Shown in pieces: positions 16,944 through 25,502 of a stretch of 64,000 bases of DNA. The stretch lies in contig NZ_FOLB01000011.1 in the NCBI RefSeq assembly GCF_900112345.1, forward strand, positions 92,513 to 156,512, given 5' to 3'. How positions within the stretch are numbered: the stretch's first letter is position 1; each line of letters starts with the position of its first letter. The stretch comes from Nocardioides terrae. GTDB taxonomy: Bacteria; Actinomycetota; Actinomycetes; Propionibacteriales; Nocardioidaceae. Below the pieces are notes generated by a model that did no database searches, was not told where the DNA came from, and saw only the letters and a list, made by a program, of their open reading frames with translations. A program made the position numbers and the translations under genes.

Positions 16944-18539
16944 GTGACGTCAGCGACCATCGCGAAGGTGCGCCGCGCCGCCCGGGAGCGGTTCGACCAC
17001 GACCGGCTCCTCCCCGGCCAGGCCGATGCCACGGCCGCCCTGCTCGACGGGCACGACGTGCTGCTGGTGGCGCCGACCGGCGCGGGCAAGTCGCTCGTCT
17101 ACCAGCTCGCCGGGCTGCTCATCGACGGGCCGACCGTCGTGGTCTCGCCGCTGCTCGCGCTGCAGCACGACCAGATCACCGGCATCGAGGCGTCCGGCGC
17201 CGGCGCGCGGGCGGTCCGGATCAGCTCGGCGGAGACCCAGAGCGAGCGCGGCGAGGCGCTCGAGCGGCTTGCCGCGGGCGAGGTCGAGTTCCTGTTCCTC
17301 GCACCCGAGCAGCTGGCCAACGCCGAGGTCCTCGAGAAGGTCGCGGCGCTGCGCCCGAGCCTCGTGGCTGTGGACGAGGCGCACTGCGTCTCGGCGTGGG
17401 GCCACGACTTCCGGCCCGACTACTTCCGCCTCGGCGACCTGCTCGGCGAGCTCGGCGACCACCGCACGGTGGCGATGACCGCCACCGCCGCGCCCCCGGT
17501 CCGCGACGACATCCGCGACCGGCTCCGCCTGCGTGACGCCCGCACGGTCGTCACCGGGTTCGTCCGCGACAACCTGGCGCTGCGCGTGGTCAGGGTCGCC
17601 GACGAGAGCAGCCAGCGGCAGGCCGTCCTGGACGCCGTGGCTGCGGCGTCCGGCCCCGGCATCGTCTACTGCCGCACCCGTCCGGCCACCGAGGAGTACG
17701 CCGAGCTGCTGGCCGCGCAGGGCCGGACACCGGTCGTCTACCACGCCGGTCTCGGAGGCCGTCGCCGCGACGAGGCGCACCGGCGGTTCATGGCCGACGA
17801 GGCCGACCTCGTGGTCGCGACGTCGGCGTTCGGCATGGGCATCGACAAGCCGGACGTCCGCTTCGTCGTGCACGCCCAGATCCCCGAGTCGCCCGACACC
17901 TACTACCAGGAGGTCGGCCGGGCCGGCCGCGACGGCGCCCCGGCGGACGGGGTCCTGGTCTACCGGTCCGAGGACCTCGCGCTCGGCCGGTTCTTCTCGG
18001 CCGGCCTACCCCGCCGACGTGACGTCGAGACGGTCGTCGCCGCTCGTGGTCGCGTCGCCACGGAGCCCGCGGCCGTGGTGGAGGCCACCGGCTTCGGACG
18101 GCGCAAGGCGGGCCGTCTGCTCAACCTGGTCGCCCTGGCCGAGCAGACCGGCGCATCCGAGGCCGACCTGACGTCGACAGCACTCGATCTCGCCGAGTCC
18201 CGGCGCAGCCTCGAGCACTCCCGGGTCGACATGATGCGCGCGTACGCCGAGACCGACCGCTGTCGCGCCGACTTCCTCGTCGGCTACTTCGGAGAGGGCG
18301 TCGACGAGCGGTGCGGCGTCTGCGACAACTGCCGGGACGGCCGCGCGCCCGACCCCGCCGAGGAGAAGAACGCGCCCTTCCCGACGCAGAGCCGGGTGCG
18401 GCACGACGAGTTCGGCGAGGGCGTCGTCACCGACGTCGAGGACGACCGGCTCACGGTGCTCTTCGACGAGGTCGGCTACCGCACGCTGTCGGTCGACCTG
18501 GTGACGGAGCAGGGGCTGCTGGCGATCACCGACGGCTGA
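16944..18539 (+). CDS. RecQ family DNA helicase
   Basis: This is an ATP-dependent 3'-5' DNA helicase of the RecQ group, 531 residues. The DEAH-type core shows APTGAGKSLVYQ (Walker A, about residues 43-54), VVSPLLALQHDQ, VDEAHCVSAWGHDFRPDY (motif II and aromatic loop), TATAAP, and the second RecA domain with TSAFGMGIDKPDVRFVVH and QEVGRAGRDGAP. A zinc-binding segment with four cysteines (CRADFLVGYF, then CGVCDNC) lies near residue 440-460. No HRDC domain is present; the last about 60 residues form a small beta-rich tail (VRHDEFGEGVVTDVEDDRLTVLF). The GTG start at 16944 is one of two nearby in-frame candidates. Confidence 0.92.
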   Translation: MTSATIAKVRRAARERFDHDRLLPGQADATAALLDGHDVLLVAPTGAGKSLVYQLAGLLIDGPTVVVSPLLALQHDQITGIEASGAGARAVRISSAETQSERGEALERLAAGEVEFLFLAPEQLANAEVLEKVAALRPSLVAVDEAHCVSAWGHDFRPDYFRLGDLLGELGDHRTVAMTATAAPPVRDDIRDRLRLRDARTVVTGFVRDNLALRVVRVADESSQRQAVLDAVAAASGPGIVYCRTRPATEEYAELLAAQGRTPVVYHAGLGGRRRDEAHRRFMADEADLVVATSAFGMGIDKPDVRFVVHAQIPESPDTYYQEVGRAGRDGAPADGVLVYRSEDLALGRFFSAGLPRRRDVETVVAARGRVATEPAAVVEATGFGRRKAGRLLNLVALAEQTGASEADLTSTALDLAESRRSLEHSRVDMMRAYAETDRCRADFLVGYFGEGVDERCGVCDNCRDGRAPDPAEEKNAPFPTQSRVRHDEFGEGVVTDVEDDRLTVLFDEVGYRTLSVDLVTEQGLLAITDG

Positions 18540-18568
18540 CTGTCGGTGCTCCGCGGCAGGATGGCCGG

Positions 18569-19363
18569 ATGAGCGCCTTCCTCGACCTGCACCGGCCCGG
18601 TGACCCCTTCGTGATGCCCAACCCCTGGGACGCCGGCTCCGCCCGCATCCTCGTCTCGCTCGGCGCCCGCGCGCTGGCGACGACCAGCAGCGGCTTCGCC
18701 GCCACCCTCGGCCGCCCCGACGGCGGGGTGACCCGCGACGAGGCGATCGCCCACGCCGCGACGATCGCGGCCGCCGTCGACGTCCCGGTCTCCGCCGACC
18801 TGGAGAACTGCTTCGCCGACGACCCGGCGGGCGTCGCCGAGACGGTCCGGCTCGCCAAGGAGGCGGGGCTGGCCGGCTGCTCGGTCGAGGACTGGAGCGG
18901 CAGCGCGATCTACGACCTCGAGCTCGCCGTCGAGCGGGTCGCGGCGGCCGTGGAGGCGGCCGGTGAGGACTTCGTCGTGACGGCGCGGGCGGAGAACCTG
19001 CTCCGCGACCGCGGCCTCGACGACGCCATCACCCGCCTGCAGCGCTTCCAGGAGGCCGGCGCGCCGGTCCTGTTCGCGCCCGGGGCTGCCACCGAGGAGC
19101 AGATCACCGCGGTCATCGGCGCCGTCGACCGGCCGGTGAACGTGCTCGCCTTCCCCGACTCGCCGCCGGTGCCGCGTCTCGCCGAGCTCGGGGTGGCCCG
19201 CGTCTCCACCGGCGGCGCACTGGCCTTCGCGGCCTACTCGGCACTGGTCGAGTCCGGACGCGAGCTGCTGGGCTCCGGCACCTACGGCTACTGGGCGCTG
19301 GCCGGTGCCGGCCGCGCCGTCGTCGCGGACGCCTTCGCACCCCGGGGCGAGCCGACTCCCTAG
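18569..19363 (+). CDS. isocitrate lyase / phosphoenolpyruvate mutase superfamily enzyme
   Basis: This 264-residue TIM-barrel protein has the superfamily pattern: [11 protein letters not shown] and [11 protein letters not shown] near the N-terminus, SADLENCF near residue 80 (metal-binding acidic residues), SVEDWSG and VTARAENLL. Members cleave or rearrange C-C or C-P bonds of 2-oxo or 2-methyl acids; the isocitrate lyase KKCGH loop is absent, so it is not isocitrate lyase, and the exact substrate cannot be assigned. CAGGAT sits 6 nt before the ATG, a leaderless-type arrangement. Its TAG stop forms the first three bases of the -10 of rpe. Confidence 0.8.
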   Translation: MSAFLDLHRPGDPFVMPNPWDAGSARILVSLGARALATTSSGFAATLGRPDGGVTRDEAIAHAATIAAAVDVPVSADLENCFADDPAGVAETVRLAKEAGLAGCSVEDWSGSAIYDLELAVERVAAAVEAAGEDFVVTARAENLLRDRGLDDAITRLQRFQEAGAPVLFAPGAATEEQITAVIGAVDRPVNVLAFPDSPPVPRLAELGVARVSTGGALAFAAYSALVESGRELLGSGTYGYWALAGAGRAVVADAFAPRGEPTP

Positions 19364-19373
19364 GATCAGCCGC
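19361..19373 (+). promoter_or_regulatory. -10 element of rpe, leaderless, overlapping the upstream stop codon
   Basis: TAGGAT (19361-19366) starts with the TAG stop of the preceding gene and lies 7 nt before the GTG of rpe. Confidence 0.5.
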
Positions 19374-20045
19374 GTGGGCCACCTCCAGATCACACCGAGC
19401 ATCCTCAACGCCGACTTCGCCTCGCTGGGGGCCGAAATGGCCCGCATCGGCAGCGCCGACTGGGTCCACGTCGACGTCATGGACAACCACTTCGTGCCCA
19501 ACCTGACCTTCGGGCCGACCATGGTCGAGGCGCTGAGCCGGTCCACCGAGCTGCCGCTCGACGCCCACCTGATGATCGAGGACCCGGACCGGTGGGCGCC
19601 GGGCTACGCGGAGGCCGGGGCGCGCAGCGTCACCTTCCACGTCGAGGCGGCCAAGGCGCCCGTACGGCTCGCGCGTGAGATCCGCGCGCAGGGCGCGCGG
19701 GCCAGCATGGCGCTCAAGCCGGCCACCCCCATCGAGCCGTACGCCGACCTGCTGCCCGAGCTCGACATGGTGCTCCTGATGACGGTCGAGCCCGGGTTCG
19801 GCGGCCAGAAGTTCCTCGACCTGTGCCTGCCCAAGATCCGCCGCACGCGTGAGCTCATCGCCCGGACGGGCGGCGACATCTGGCTCCAGGTCGACGGCGG
19901 CGTCAGTCTCGACACGATCGGGCGGTGCGCCGAGGCCGGCGCCGACGTGTTCGTGGCCGGCTCCGCGGTCTACTCCGCCGACGACCCCGACGCGATGGTG
20001 ACGGCGCTGCGCGAGGCGGCGGCCCGCGCGGCGGGTCCCGCCTGA
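19374..20045 (+). CDS. rpe: ribulose-phosphate 3-epimerase
   Basis: The enzyme interconverts ribulose 5-phosphate and xylulose 5-phosphate in the pentose phosphate pathway; the former is also a precursor for riboflavin, whose genes follow. The 223-residue barrel shows [17 protein letters not shown], the metal site [38 protein letters not shown] and DGGVSLDT (active-site Asp) in order. The GTG at 19374 is fixed by the -10 just ahead and by the conserved N-terminus. It precedes the rib operon by about 60 bp plus a riboswitch leader, a conserved actinobacterial neighbourhood. Confidence 0.96.
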   Translation: MGHLQITPSILNADFASLGAEMARIGSADWVHVDVMDNHFVPNLTFGPTMVEALSRSTELPLDAHLMIEDPDRWAPGYAEAGARSVTFHVEAAKAPVRLAREIRAQGARASMALKPATPIEPYADLLPELDMVLLMTVEPGFGGQKFLDLCLPKIRRTRELIARTGGDIWLQVDGGVSLDTIGRCAEAGADVFVAGSAVYSADDPDAMVTALREAAARAAGPA

Positions 20046-20082
20046 CGAAGATCACAGGCCCGTTCCGCGGGCGCGGTGGCAT

Positions 20083-20099
20083 ACTCGTCCCAGACGAGT
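20083..20099. repeat. perfect inverted repeat at the likely rib transcription start
   Basis: ACTCGTC and GACGAGT are separated by CCA (7-bp arms, 3-nt centre). It overlaps CATACT (20080-20085), the best -10 for the rib operon, and could be an operator or a 5'-end hairpin. Confidence 0.4.
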
Positions 20100-20108
20100 G
20101 AACAACTC

Positions 20109-20234
20109 GCGTGCTCTGGGGTCGGTGTAATTCCGAACCGGCGGTGACAGTCCGCGACCCGGTGACAGCCAGTCACCGGTTGACCAGGTGGAAATCCTGG
20201 ACCGACGGTGAAAGTCCGGATGGGAAGCGCACGC
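20109..20234 (+). promoter_or_regulatory. FMN riboswitch (RFN element)
   Basis: The aptamer is recognisable base by base: closing helix P1 is GCGTGC (20109-20114) with GCACGC (20229-20234); between them are the invariant GGGGTCGGTGTAATTCCGAA block, ACCGGCGGTGACAGTCC, a variable stem, TGGAAATCCTGGACCGACGGTGAAAGT-type sequence and GGATGGGAAG. FMN binding would reduce expression of the downstream riboflavin genes. The aptamer starts about 20 nt after the probable transcription start and ends 99 nt before the ribD ATG. Confidence 0.96.
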
Positions 20235-20290
20235 ACCTGCTCCTCGCCGCAGCCCTCCCCACCGGAGGTCTCGGCCCGGCGCACGCTGTC

Positions 20291-20328
20291 AGGCCCCAGG
20301 GTCCGCGAAAACCGGACTGAAGGGGCCT
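20291..20328 (+). promoter_or_regulatory. riboswitch expression platform, Shine-Dalgarno-sequestering hairpin
   Basis: AGGCCCC (20291-20297) pairs with GGGGCCT (20322-20328), and GTCCG (20301-20305) with CGGAC (20313-20317) inside it. The 3' arm contains the AAGGGG Shine-Dalgarno of ribD, whose ATG is 6 nt further. No U-tract follows, so control of translation initiation (or Rho access) is more likely than intrinsic termination. Confidence 0.65.
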
Positions 20329-20333
20329 TCTCC

Positions 20334-21428
20334 ATGTCAGCGGAGACTGAGGACCAGCGCCGCACCGAGCGCGCGGCGATGCACCGCGCCCTCGAGCTCG
20401 CGGCCGCCCCCGGCGTCCCGCCCTGGCCGAACCCCCGGGTCGGTTGCGTCCTGCTCGATGCCGACGGCCGCACGGTCGCCGAGGGCCACCATCGCGGGGC
20501 CGGAACCCCTCACGCCGAGGCCGCCGCGCTCACAGCCGCCGGTGGTCGCGCCCGCGGTACGACGGCCGTGGTCACCCTGGAGCCGTGCGACCACCACGGT
20601 CGGACCGGGCCCTGCTCGGAGGCGCTGGTCGCGGCCGCCGTACGGCGGGTGGTCTATGCACAGGCCGACCCGAACCCCGTCGCCGCAGGCGGCGCGGAGC
20701 GGCTGCGGGCGGCGGGCATCGAGGTCGAGGCGGGGCTGCTCGCCGACGACGCGCGTGCCCTCAACGCCGTGTGGACCCGGGCGACGGAGCTGCAGCGGCC
20801 GTTCGTGACCTGGAAGTTCGCCACGACGCTGGACGGTCGCAGCGCGGCCGCGGACGGCACCAGCAGATGGGTCTCCTCGACGGCCGCGCGGCGCGACACG
20901 CACAGGCTCCGGGCGCTCAGCGACACGATGCTGGTCGGCAGCAACACGGTCGCCGTCGACGACCCGGAGCTCACCGTCCGCGACGACCGCGACCAGCCGG
21001 TCGGCCGCCAGCCGCTGCGCGCCGTGATGGGCCTGCGCGACCTGCCGCCGGCCAAGCGGATCTTCAACGACCGGGCCGAGACGCTGCACCTGCGCACCCG
21101 CGACCCTCACGAGGCGCTCGAGGAGCTCTGGTCCCGCGACCGCCGGCACGTGTTCCTGGAGGGCGGCCCCACGCTGGCCGCCGCCTTCCTCCGTGCCGGC
21201 CTGGTCGACGAGATCGTCGTCTACGTCGCCCCGATGCTGCTCGGAAGCGGCCGCAACGCCATCGCCGACCTGGGCCTCGGCACCATCGCCGACGCCCTCC
21301 GGCCCACGGTCACCGACGTGACCGTGCTGCCCGCCGCCCCTGACGTCGCGGGGGAGGAGCCGAACGTCCGGCTCACCCTCCGGCCGACCTTCGGGGACGA
21401 CCCGACCACCGCAGAAGGCAGGGACTAG
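20334..21428 (+). CDS. ribD: bifunctional riboflavin deaminase/reductase
   Basis: RibD deaminates the diaminopyrimidine product of GTP cyclohydrolase II and then reduces its ribose. The N-terminal deaminase (about residues 1-140) has zinc motifs THAEAAAL (as PHAE) and [12 protein letters not shown]; the C-terminal reductase shows [20 protein letters not shown] and [19 protein letters not shown]. The length of 364 residues is standard. The ATG at 20334 directly follows the sequestering hairpin of the FMN riboswitch; the open frame extends upstream through the riboswitch but is not coding. ribE begins right after the stop. Confidence 0.97.
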   Translation: MSAETEDQRRTERAAMHRALELAAAPGVPPWPNPRVGCVLLDADGRTVAEGHHRGAGTPHAEAAALTAAGGRARGTTAVVTLEPCDHHGRTGPCSEALVAAAVRRVVYAQADPNPVAAGGAERLRAAGIEVEAGLLADDARALNAVWTRATELQRPFVTWKFATTLDGRSAAADGTSRWVSSTAARRDTHRLRALSDTMLVGSNTVAVDDPELTVRDDRDQPVGRQPLRAVMGLRDLPPAKRIFNDRAETLHLRTRDPHEALEELWSRDRRHVFLEGGPTLAAAFLRAGLVDEIVVYVAPMLLGSGRNAIADLGLGTIADALRPTVTDVTVLPAAPDVAGEEPNVRLTLRPTFGDDPTTAEGRD

Positions 21429-22049
21429 ATGTTCACCGGGATCGTCGAGGAGCTCGGCACGGTCGCGTCGCTGGAGGACCAGGGCGACGCGCTCCGGCTC
21501 ACCATCGCCGCGAGCACGGTGCTCGAGGACGTCAAGCACGGAGACTCGATCGCCGTCAACGGCTGCTGCCTGACGGTGACCGAGGTGTCGACAGGCTCGA
21601 CCGGGGGGTCCAGCACCTGGACCGCCGACGTCATGCAGGAGACCCTCGACAAGACCTCGCTGCGCGGGGTCGCGCCGGGCGACGTCGTCAACCTGGAGCG
21701 GGCGGTGACCCCGCAGACCCGGCTCGGCGGCCACATCGTCCAGGGCCACGTCGACGGGGTCGGCACCATCCTCGAGCGGACGCCGAGCGAGCACTGGGAG
21801 GTCGTGGCGATCTCGCTGCCCGCGGAGCTGGCCCGCTACGTCGTCGACAAGGGCTCGATCGCCGTCGACGGGGTCAGCCTGACCGTCGTCAGCGCAGGGG
21901 AGGACCGCTTCACGGTCAGCCTCATCCCCGAGACCCTCGCCCGCACCACGCTGGGCCGCAAGCGGGACGGCGACCTCGTGAACCTCGAGACCGACATCAT
22001 CGCCAAGCACGTCGAGAGGCTGCTCGGCACGAACGGGGGAGCCCGATGA
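21429..22049 (+). CDS. ribE: riboflavin synthase alpha chain
   Basis: The enzyme dismutates two 6,7-dimethyl-8-ribityllumazines into riboflavin. The 206-residue protein has the two tandem lumazine-binding beta-barrels: [12 protein letters not shown] and [13 protein letters not shown] in the first, [13 protein letters not shown] and [13 protein letters not shown] in the second. Between residues 52 and 62 there is an extra Ser/Thr/Gly loop (VSTGSTGGS) whose DNA matches the dispersed GGTCTCGACAAGCTCGACC repeat of this genome, probably an in-frame insertion on the protein surface. The start directly abuts the ribD stop, and the stop overlaps ribBA by 4 bp. Confidence 0.96.
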   Translation: MFTGIVEELGTVASLEDQGDALRLTIAASTVLEDVKHGDSIAVNGCCLTVTEVSTGSTGGSSTWTADVMQETLDKTSLRGVAPGDVVNLERAVTPQTRLGGHIVQGHVDGVGTILERTPSEHWEVVAISLPAELARYVVDKGSIAVDGVSLTVVSAGEDRFTVSLIPETLARTTLGRKRDGDLVNLETDIIAKHVERLLGTNGGAR

Positions 22050-23296
22050 CGCAGCCCAGCCAGCACGAGGGGATCCGGCTCGACGGCGTCGAGCGGGCGA
22101 TCGCCGACATCGCGGCCGGCCGGGCGGTCGTGGTCGTCGACGACGAGAGCCGGGAGAACGAGGGCGACATCGTCTTCGCCGCGAGCCTGGCGACGCCGGA
22201 GCTGATGGCCTTCACCATCCGGCACAGCAGTGGCGTGATCTGCGTGCCGATGGCCGGCGATCTGCTCGACCGGCTCGACATCCCGCTGATGACGCCGCAC
22301 AACACCGACCCGCACCGCACGGCGTACACCGTCACGGTCGACGCCCGCGACGGTGTGTCCACGGGCATCTCGGCCGCGGACCGCGCGCACACCGCCCGGC
22401 TGCTGGCCGACCCGACGACCACCCCCCACGAGCTCACCCGGCCGGGCCATGTCTTCCCGCTGCGCTACCGCGAGGGCGGTGTGCTCGTCCGCCGCGGCCA
22501 CACCGAGGCCGCCGTCGACCTCGCCCGGCTGGCCGGGCTGGAGGAGGCGGGCGTCCTGGTCGAGGTCGTCAACGACGACGGCACCATGAAGCGCGCCCCC
22601 GAGCTGCGCGAGTTCGCCGACGAGCACGGGCTGGCGATGATCTCCATCGAGCAGCTGGTCAGCTTCCGCCGCCGCCACGACGTCCTCGTCGACCGGGCGG
22701 CCGAGACCCGGCTGCCCACGGCGTACGGCGACTTCGCCGCCTACGGCTACCGTATCGCGGTCGACGGCTCCGAGCACGTCGCCCTCGTGCACGGCGACGT
22801 GTCGGGCGACGCTCCGGTGCTGACGCGGGTGCACTCGGAGTGCTTGACCGGCGACGTCTTCGGCAGCCGGCGCTGCGACTGCGGGCCGCAGCTGGAGGAG
22901 AGCCTGCGGCTGATCGCCGAGGAGGGGCGCGGCATCGTCGTCTACCTGCGCGGCCACGAGGGCCGGGGGATCGGCCTGGTCGCCAAGCTGCAGGCCTACC
23001 AGCTCCAGGACGGCGGGCGGGACACCGTCGACGCCAACCTCGACCTGGGCCTGCCCGCCGACGCGCGCCACTACGCTGCCGCCACACAGATCCTGCGCGA
23101 CCTCGGCGTCGGCTCGGTGCGGCTGCTCACCAACAACCCCGAGAAGGTCGCCGCGCTCGAGGAGTACGGCGTCCGGGTGGCCGAGCGGGTCGCGCTGACG
23201 CCGCGCCCCAACGACCACAACATCGCCTACCTGCTGACCAAACGCGACAGGATGGGCCACGTCCTTCCCGATCTCGACCTAGGAGCGACCTCATGA
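22046..23296 (+). CDS. ribBA: bifunctional DHBP synthase / GTP cyclohydrolase II
   Basis: This enzyme provides both precursors of riboflavin. The N-terminal half (about residues 1-205) is 3,4-dihydroxy-2-butanone 4-phosphate synthase with [15 protein letters not shown] and THR-type ribulose phosphate residues; the C-terminal half is GTP cyclohydrolase II with the zinc site [25 protein letters not shown] and LTNNPEKV. The length of 416 residues fits. It has 4-bp overlaps with ribE and ribH, indicating coupled translation in the ribD-ribE-ribBA-ribH operon. Confidence 0.97.
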   Translation: MTQPSQHEGIRLDGVERAIADIAAGRAVVVVDDESRENEGDIVFAASLATPELMAFTIRHSSGVICVPMAGDLLDRLDIPLMTPHNTDPHRTAYTVTVDARDGVSTGISAADRAHTARLLADPTTTPHELTRPGHVFPLRYREGGVLVRRGHTEAAVDLARLAGLEEAGVLVEVVNDDGTMKRAPELREFADEHGLAMISIEQLVSFRRRHDVLVDRAAETRLPTAYGDFAAYGYRIAVDGSEHVALVHGDVSGDAPVLTRVHSECLTGDVFGSRRCDCGPQLEESLRLIAEEGRGIVVYLRGHEGRGIGLVAKLQAYQLQDGGRDTVDANLDLGLPADARHYAAATQILRDLGVGSVRLLTNNPEKVAALEEYGVRVAERVALTPRPNDHNIAYLLTKRDRMGHVLPDLDLGATS

Positions 23297-23775
23297 GCGG
23301 CGCCGGAGCACCCCAGACCCAGGCCATCGACTGCCACGACCTCCGGGTCGCGCTCGTCGCCGCCAGCTGGCACGAGCACGTCATGGACGGGCTGATCGCC
23401 GGGGCGCAGCGTGCCTTCGCCGAGCACCGCGTCGAGGCGCCGGTGGTCACCCGCGTGCCGGGCACCTTCGAGCTGCCGGTCGTCGCCAGCGCCCTCGCGC
23501 AGCACGGCTTCGACGCGGTCGTGGCGCTCGGCGTGGTGATCAGGGGCGGCACGCCGCACTTCGACTACGTCTGCAGCGCGGCCACCGATGGGCTCACCCG
23601 GGTCGCGCTCGACCACACGGTCGCGGTCGGGTTCGGCGTGCTCACCTGCGACGACGAGGCGCAGGCCCTCGACCGGGCCGGCCTCGAGGGCTCCAGCGAG
23701 GACAAGGGGTACGAGGCCGCCGCCGCCGCGCTGCAGACCGCCCAGACGCTCAAGCGGATCCGCAGCAAGGTCTGA
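23293..23775 (+). CDS. ribH: 6,7-dimethyl-8-ribityllumazine synthase
   Basis: The enzyme condenses the two precursors made by RibD and RibBA into the lumazine substrate of RibE and assembles as a pentamer or icosahedral capsid. The 160-residue protein shows [33 protein letters not shown] (substrate loop), [16 protein letters not shown] with its catalytic His, and [15 protein letters not shown]. The ATG at 23293 is in a 4-bp overlap with ribBA. It is the last gene of the rib operon, followed by two tandem hairpins. Confidence 0.97.
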   Translation: MSGAGAPQTQAIDCHDLRVALVAASWHEHVMDGLIAGAQRAFAEHRVEAPVVTRVPGTFELPVVASALAQHGFDAVVALGVVIRGGTPHFDYVCSAATDGLTRVALDHTVAVGFGVLTCDDEAQALDRAGLEGSSEDKGYEAAAAALQTAQTLKRIRSKV

Positions 23776-23776
23776 G

Positions 23777-23814
23777 GGCGGCTCCCGCAGGCCGCCGGTC
23801 CCAGACCTGGGACC
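23777..23814 (+). terminator. tandem hairpins ending the rib operon
   Basis: GGCGGC (23777-23782) with GCCGCC (23791-23796), followed immediately by GGTCCCAG (23797-23804) with CTGGGACC (23807-23814). The second is an 8-bp perfect inverted repeat that as RNA would form a 6-bp stem with a 6-nt loop. They start one base after the ribH stop; no U-tract. Confidence 0.5.
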
Positions 23815-23841
23815 GAGTCGAGCCGCGCGCCGGTCACCGCC

Positions 23842-23855
23842 TAGGCTGGTGGCCC
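23842..23855 (+). promoter_or_regulatory. -10 element of hisE, leaderless arrangement
   Basis: TAGGCT (23842-23847) is 8 nt before the GTG of hisE; no Shine-Dalgarno. Confidence 0.45.
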
Positions 23856-24119
23856 GTGAAGACGTTCGAACAGCTCTGGGCCGAGCTCTCCGACAAGGCC
23901 CAGAACCGACCCGCAGGATCCGGCACTGTCGCGCAGCTCGACGCCGGGGTCCATGCGATCGGCAAGAAGCTGGTCGAGGAGGCCGCCGAGTCGTGGATGG
24001 CGGCCGAGCACGAGGGCAAGGACGCGGCGGCGCTGGAGATCAGCCAGCTGCTCTACCACGCCCAGGTGCTGATGCTCGCGACCGGACTCGAGCTCGACGA
24101 CGTCTACGCCCACCTGTGA
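23856..24119 (+). CDS. hisE: phosphoribosyl-ATP pyrophosphohydrolase
   Basis: HisE hydrolyses PR-ATP to PR-AMP, the second step of histidine synthesis. The 87-residue all-alpha protein has the expected metal-binding pattern: [27 protein letters not shown] followed by an acidic second helix and [14 protein letters not shown]. It starts with GTG at 23856. hisG, the first-step enzyme, follows 7 bp later; the remaining his genes are elsewhere, a usual actinobacterial arrangement. Confidence 0.96.
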   Translation: MKTFEQLWAELSDKAQNRPAGSGTVAQLDAGVHAIGKKLVEEAAESWMAAEHEGKDAAALEISQLLYHAQVLMLATGLELDDVYAHL

Positions 24120-24126
24120 GGAACTG

Positions 24127-25038
24127 ATGGTCTCGACAAGCTCGACCACCGAGAACGCGAGCCCGACCAGCGGGAACGGTGCCAACCCCGGCTACCTGCG
24201 CATCGCGGTGCCCAACAAGGGCGCGCTCTCCGAGGCGGCGTCGACGATGCTGCGCGAGGCGGGCTACCGCCAGCGCGACGACAGCAAGCGCCTCACCCTG
24301 ATCGACGACGACAACGGTGTGGAGTTCTTCTACCTGCGCCCGCGCGACATCGCGCTCTACGTCGGCGAGGGCACCCTCGACATCGGCATCACCGGCCGCG
24401 ACCTGCTGCACGACTCCGGGGCCAAGGCGGACGAGGCGCTCCCGCTCGGCTTCGGTCGCAGCCGCTTCCGCTTCGCCGGCCCGGCCGGCTCCTACACCAG
24501 CGTCGAGGACCTGGCGGGCAAGCGGATCGCCACGTCGTACGCCGGCATCGTCGACGCCTTCCTGCAGCAGCGGGGGATCGAGGCGACCGTCACGCGGCTC
24601 GACGGGGCGGTCGAGTCCTCGATCCAGCTCGGTGTCGCCGACGTCATCGCCGACGTGGTCGAGACCGGGTCGACGCTGCGGCAGGCCGGGCTGGAGATCT
24701 TCGGCGACACGATCCTCGAGTCCGAGGCCGTCGTCATCACGTGTGCGCGCCGGGAGGCGCCCTCGGCGTTCGAGACGTTCCGGCGTCGGATCGAGGGCGT
24801 CCTGGTGGCGCGCAGCTACGTGATGATGGACTACGACATCCGCGCCCAGGACGTGCCCGCCGCCACCGAGCTCGCGCCCGGCCTGGAGGGCCCCACCGTG
24901 AGCCCGCTCCACCGCGAGGGCTGGGTCGCCGTTCGCGTCATGGTCCCGCGGGAGGGCTCGCAGAAGCTGATGGACGACCTCTGGGCGATCGGCGCCCGCG
25001 CGATCCTGCTGACCGACATCCATGCCTGCCGACTCTGA
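24127..25038 (+). CDS. hisG: ATP phosphoribosyltransferase (long form)
   Basis: HisG commits ATP and PRPP to histidine synthesis and is feedback inhibited by histidine through a C-terminal ACT-like domain, present here in the last about 75 residues (GPTVSPLHREGWVAVRVMVPR). The catalytic part begins at YLRIAVPNKGALSEAA and includes DIGITGRDLL and the PRPP loop GVADVIADVVETGSTL. The first about 22 residues (MVSTSSTTENASPTSGNGANPG) are an extra disordered tail: family members normally start at the LRIAVPNKG strand, and the DNA for this tail is a copy of a dispersed repeat. The ATG at 24127 has only a weak GAACTG upstream. The gene end overlaps the next gene by 17 bp. Confidence 0.96.
   Translation: MVSTSSTTENASPTSGNGANPGYLRIAVPNKGALSEAASTMLREAGYRQRDDSKRLTLIDDDNGVEFFYLRPRDIALYVGEGTLDIGITGRDLLHDSGAKADEALPLGFGRSRFRFAGPAGSYTSVEDLAGKRIATSYAGIVDAFLQQRGIEATVTRLDGAVESSIQLGVADVIADVVETGSTLRQAGLEIFGDTILESEAVVITCARREAPSAFETFRRRIEGVLVARSYVMMDYDIRAQDVPAATELAPGLEGPTVSPLHREGWVAVRVMVPREGSQKLMDDLWAIGARAILLTDIHACRL
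24129..24151 (+). repeat. dispersed repeat copy inside the hisG N-terminus
   Basis: GGTCTCGACAAGCTCGACC plus ACCG; nearly identical in reverse complement to the copy after rplT (32494-32521). It encodes VSTSSTT of HisG. Confidence 0.75.
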
Positions 25039-25480
25039 GCCCACGGGGCGGCCGGTGCTGCCGAAGACCTACCGCCCGCTCGGCCCCCGCATCGTCGCGG
25101 TCGTCCTGGTGGTCGGGCTGCTCGTGGTCTGCGTGACGGCGTGGTTCGCCTTCCCGCAGAGCACCCGCGACGCCTTCACCCTCTTCCAACGGATCACGAT
25201 GGCGATCATCACCCTGATGATCCTGGCCTGCGTGCACGCGTTGACCCGCTCGCGGGTCACCGCGGAGCAGGACCGGCTGGTCGTCGTCAACGGCTACCGT
25301 CGGCGTGACCTGGCCTGGGCGCAGATCGTCGCGGTCCGGATGCCGCCGGGTGCCCCGTGGGCCAGGCTCGACCTGGCCGACGGGTCCGAGATCTCCGCGA
25401 TGGGCATCCAGGGCTCCGACGGGGCCATGGCCAAGGACGCCGTCCGCGAGCTGCGCCGGCTCCTCGCCCAGCTGAGCTGA
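25022..25480 (+). CDS. PH-domain membrane protein (CFP-6-like)
   Basis: This 152-residue protein has two hydrophobic spans (about residues 23-43 and 56-74) followed by a small bacterial PH-like beta domain (RVTAEQDRLVVVNGYRRRDLAWAQIVAVRM, then WARLDLADG). It resembles the actinobacterial low-molecular-weight antigen 6 type proteins often found next to hisG. The function is unknown; a membrane-anchored intracellular binding domain is suggested. The ATG at 25022 overlaps hisG by 17 bp, indicating one transcript. Confidence 0.8.
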   Translation: MPADSEPTGRPVLPKTYRPLGPRIVAVVLVVGLLVVCVTAWFAFPQSTRDAFTLFQRITMAIITLMILACVHALTRSRVTAEQDRLVVVNGYRRRDLAWAQIVAVRMPPGAPWARLDLADGSEISAMGIQGSDGAMAKDAVRELRRLLAQLS

Positions 25481-25502
25481 GCAGACCGGCCCGGGCGGCG
25501 AC

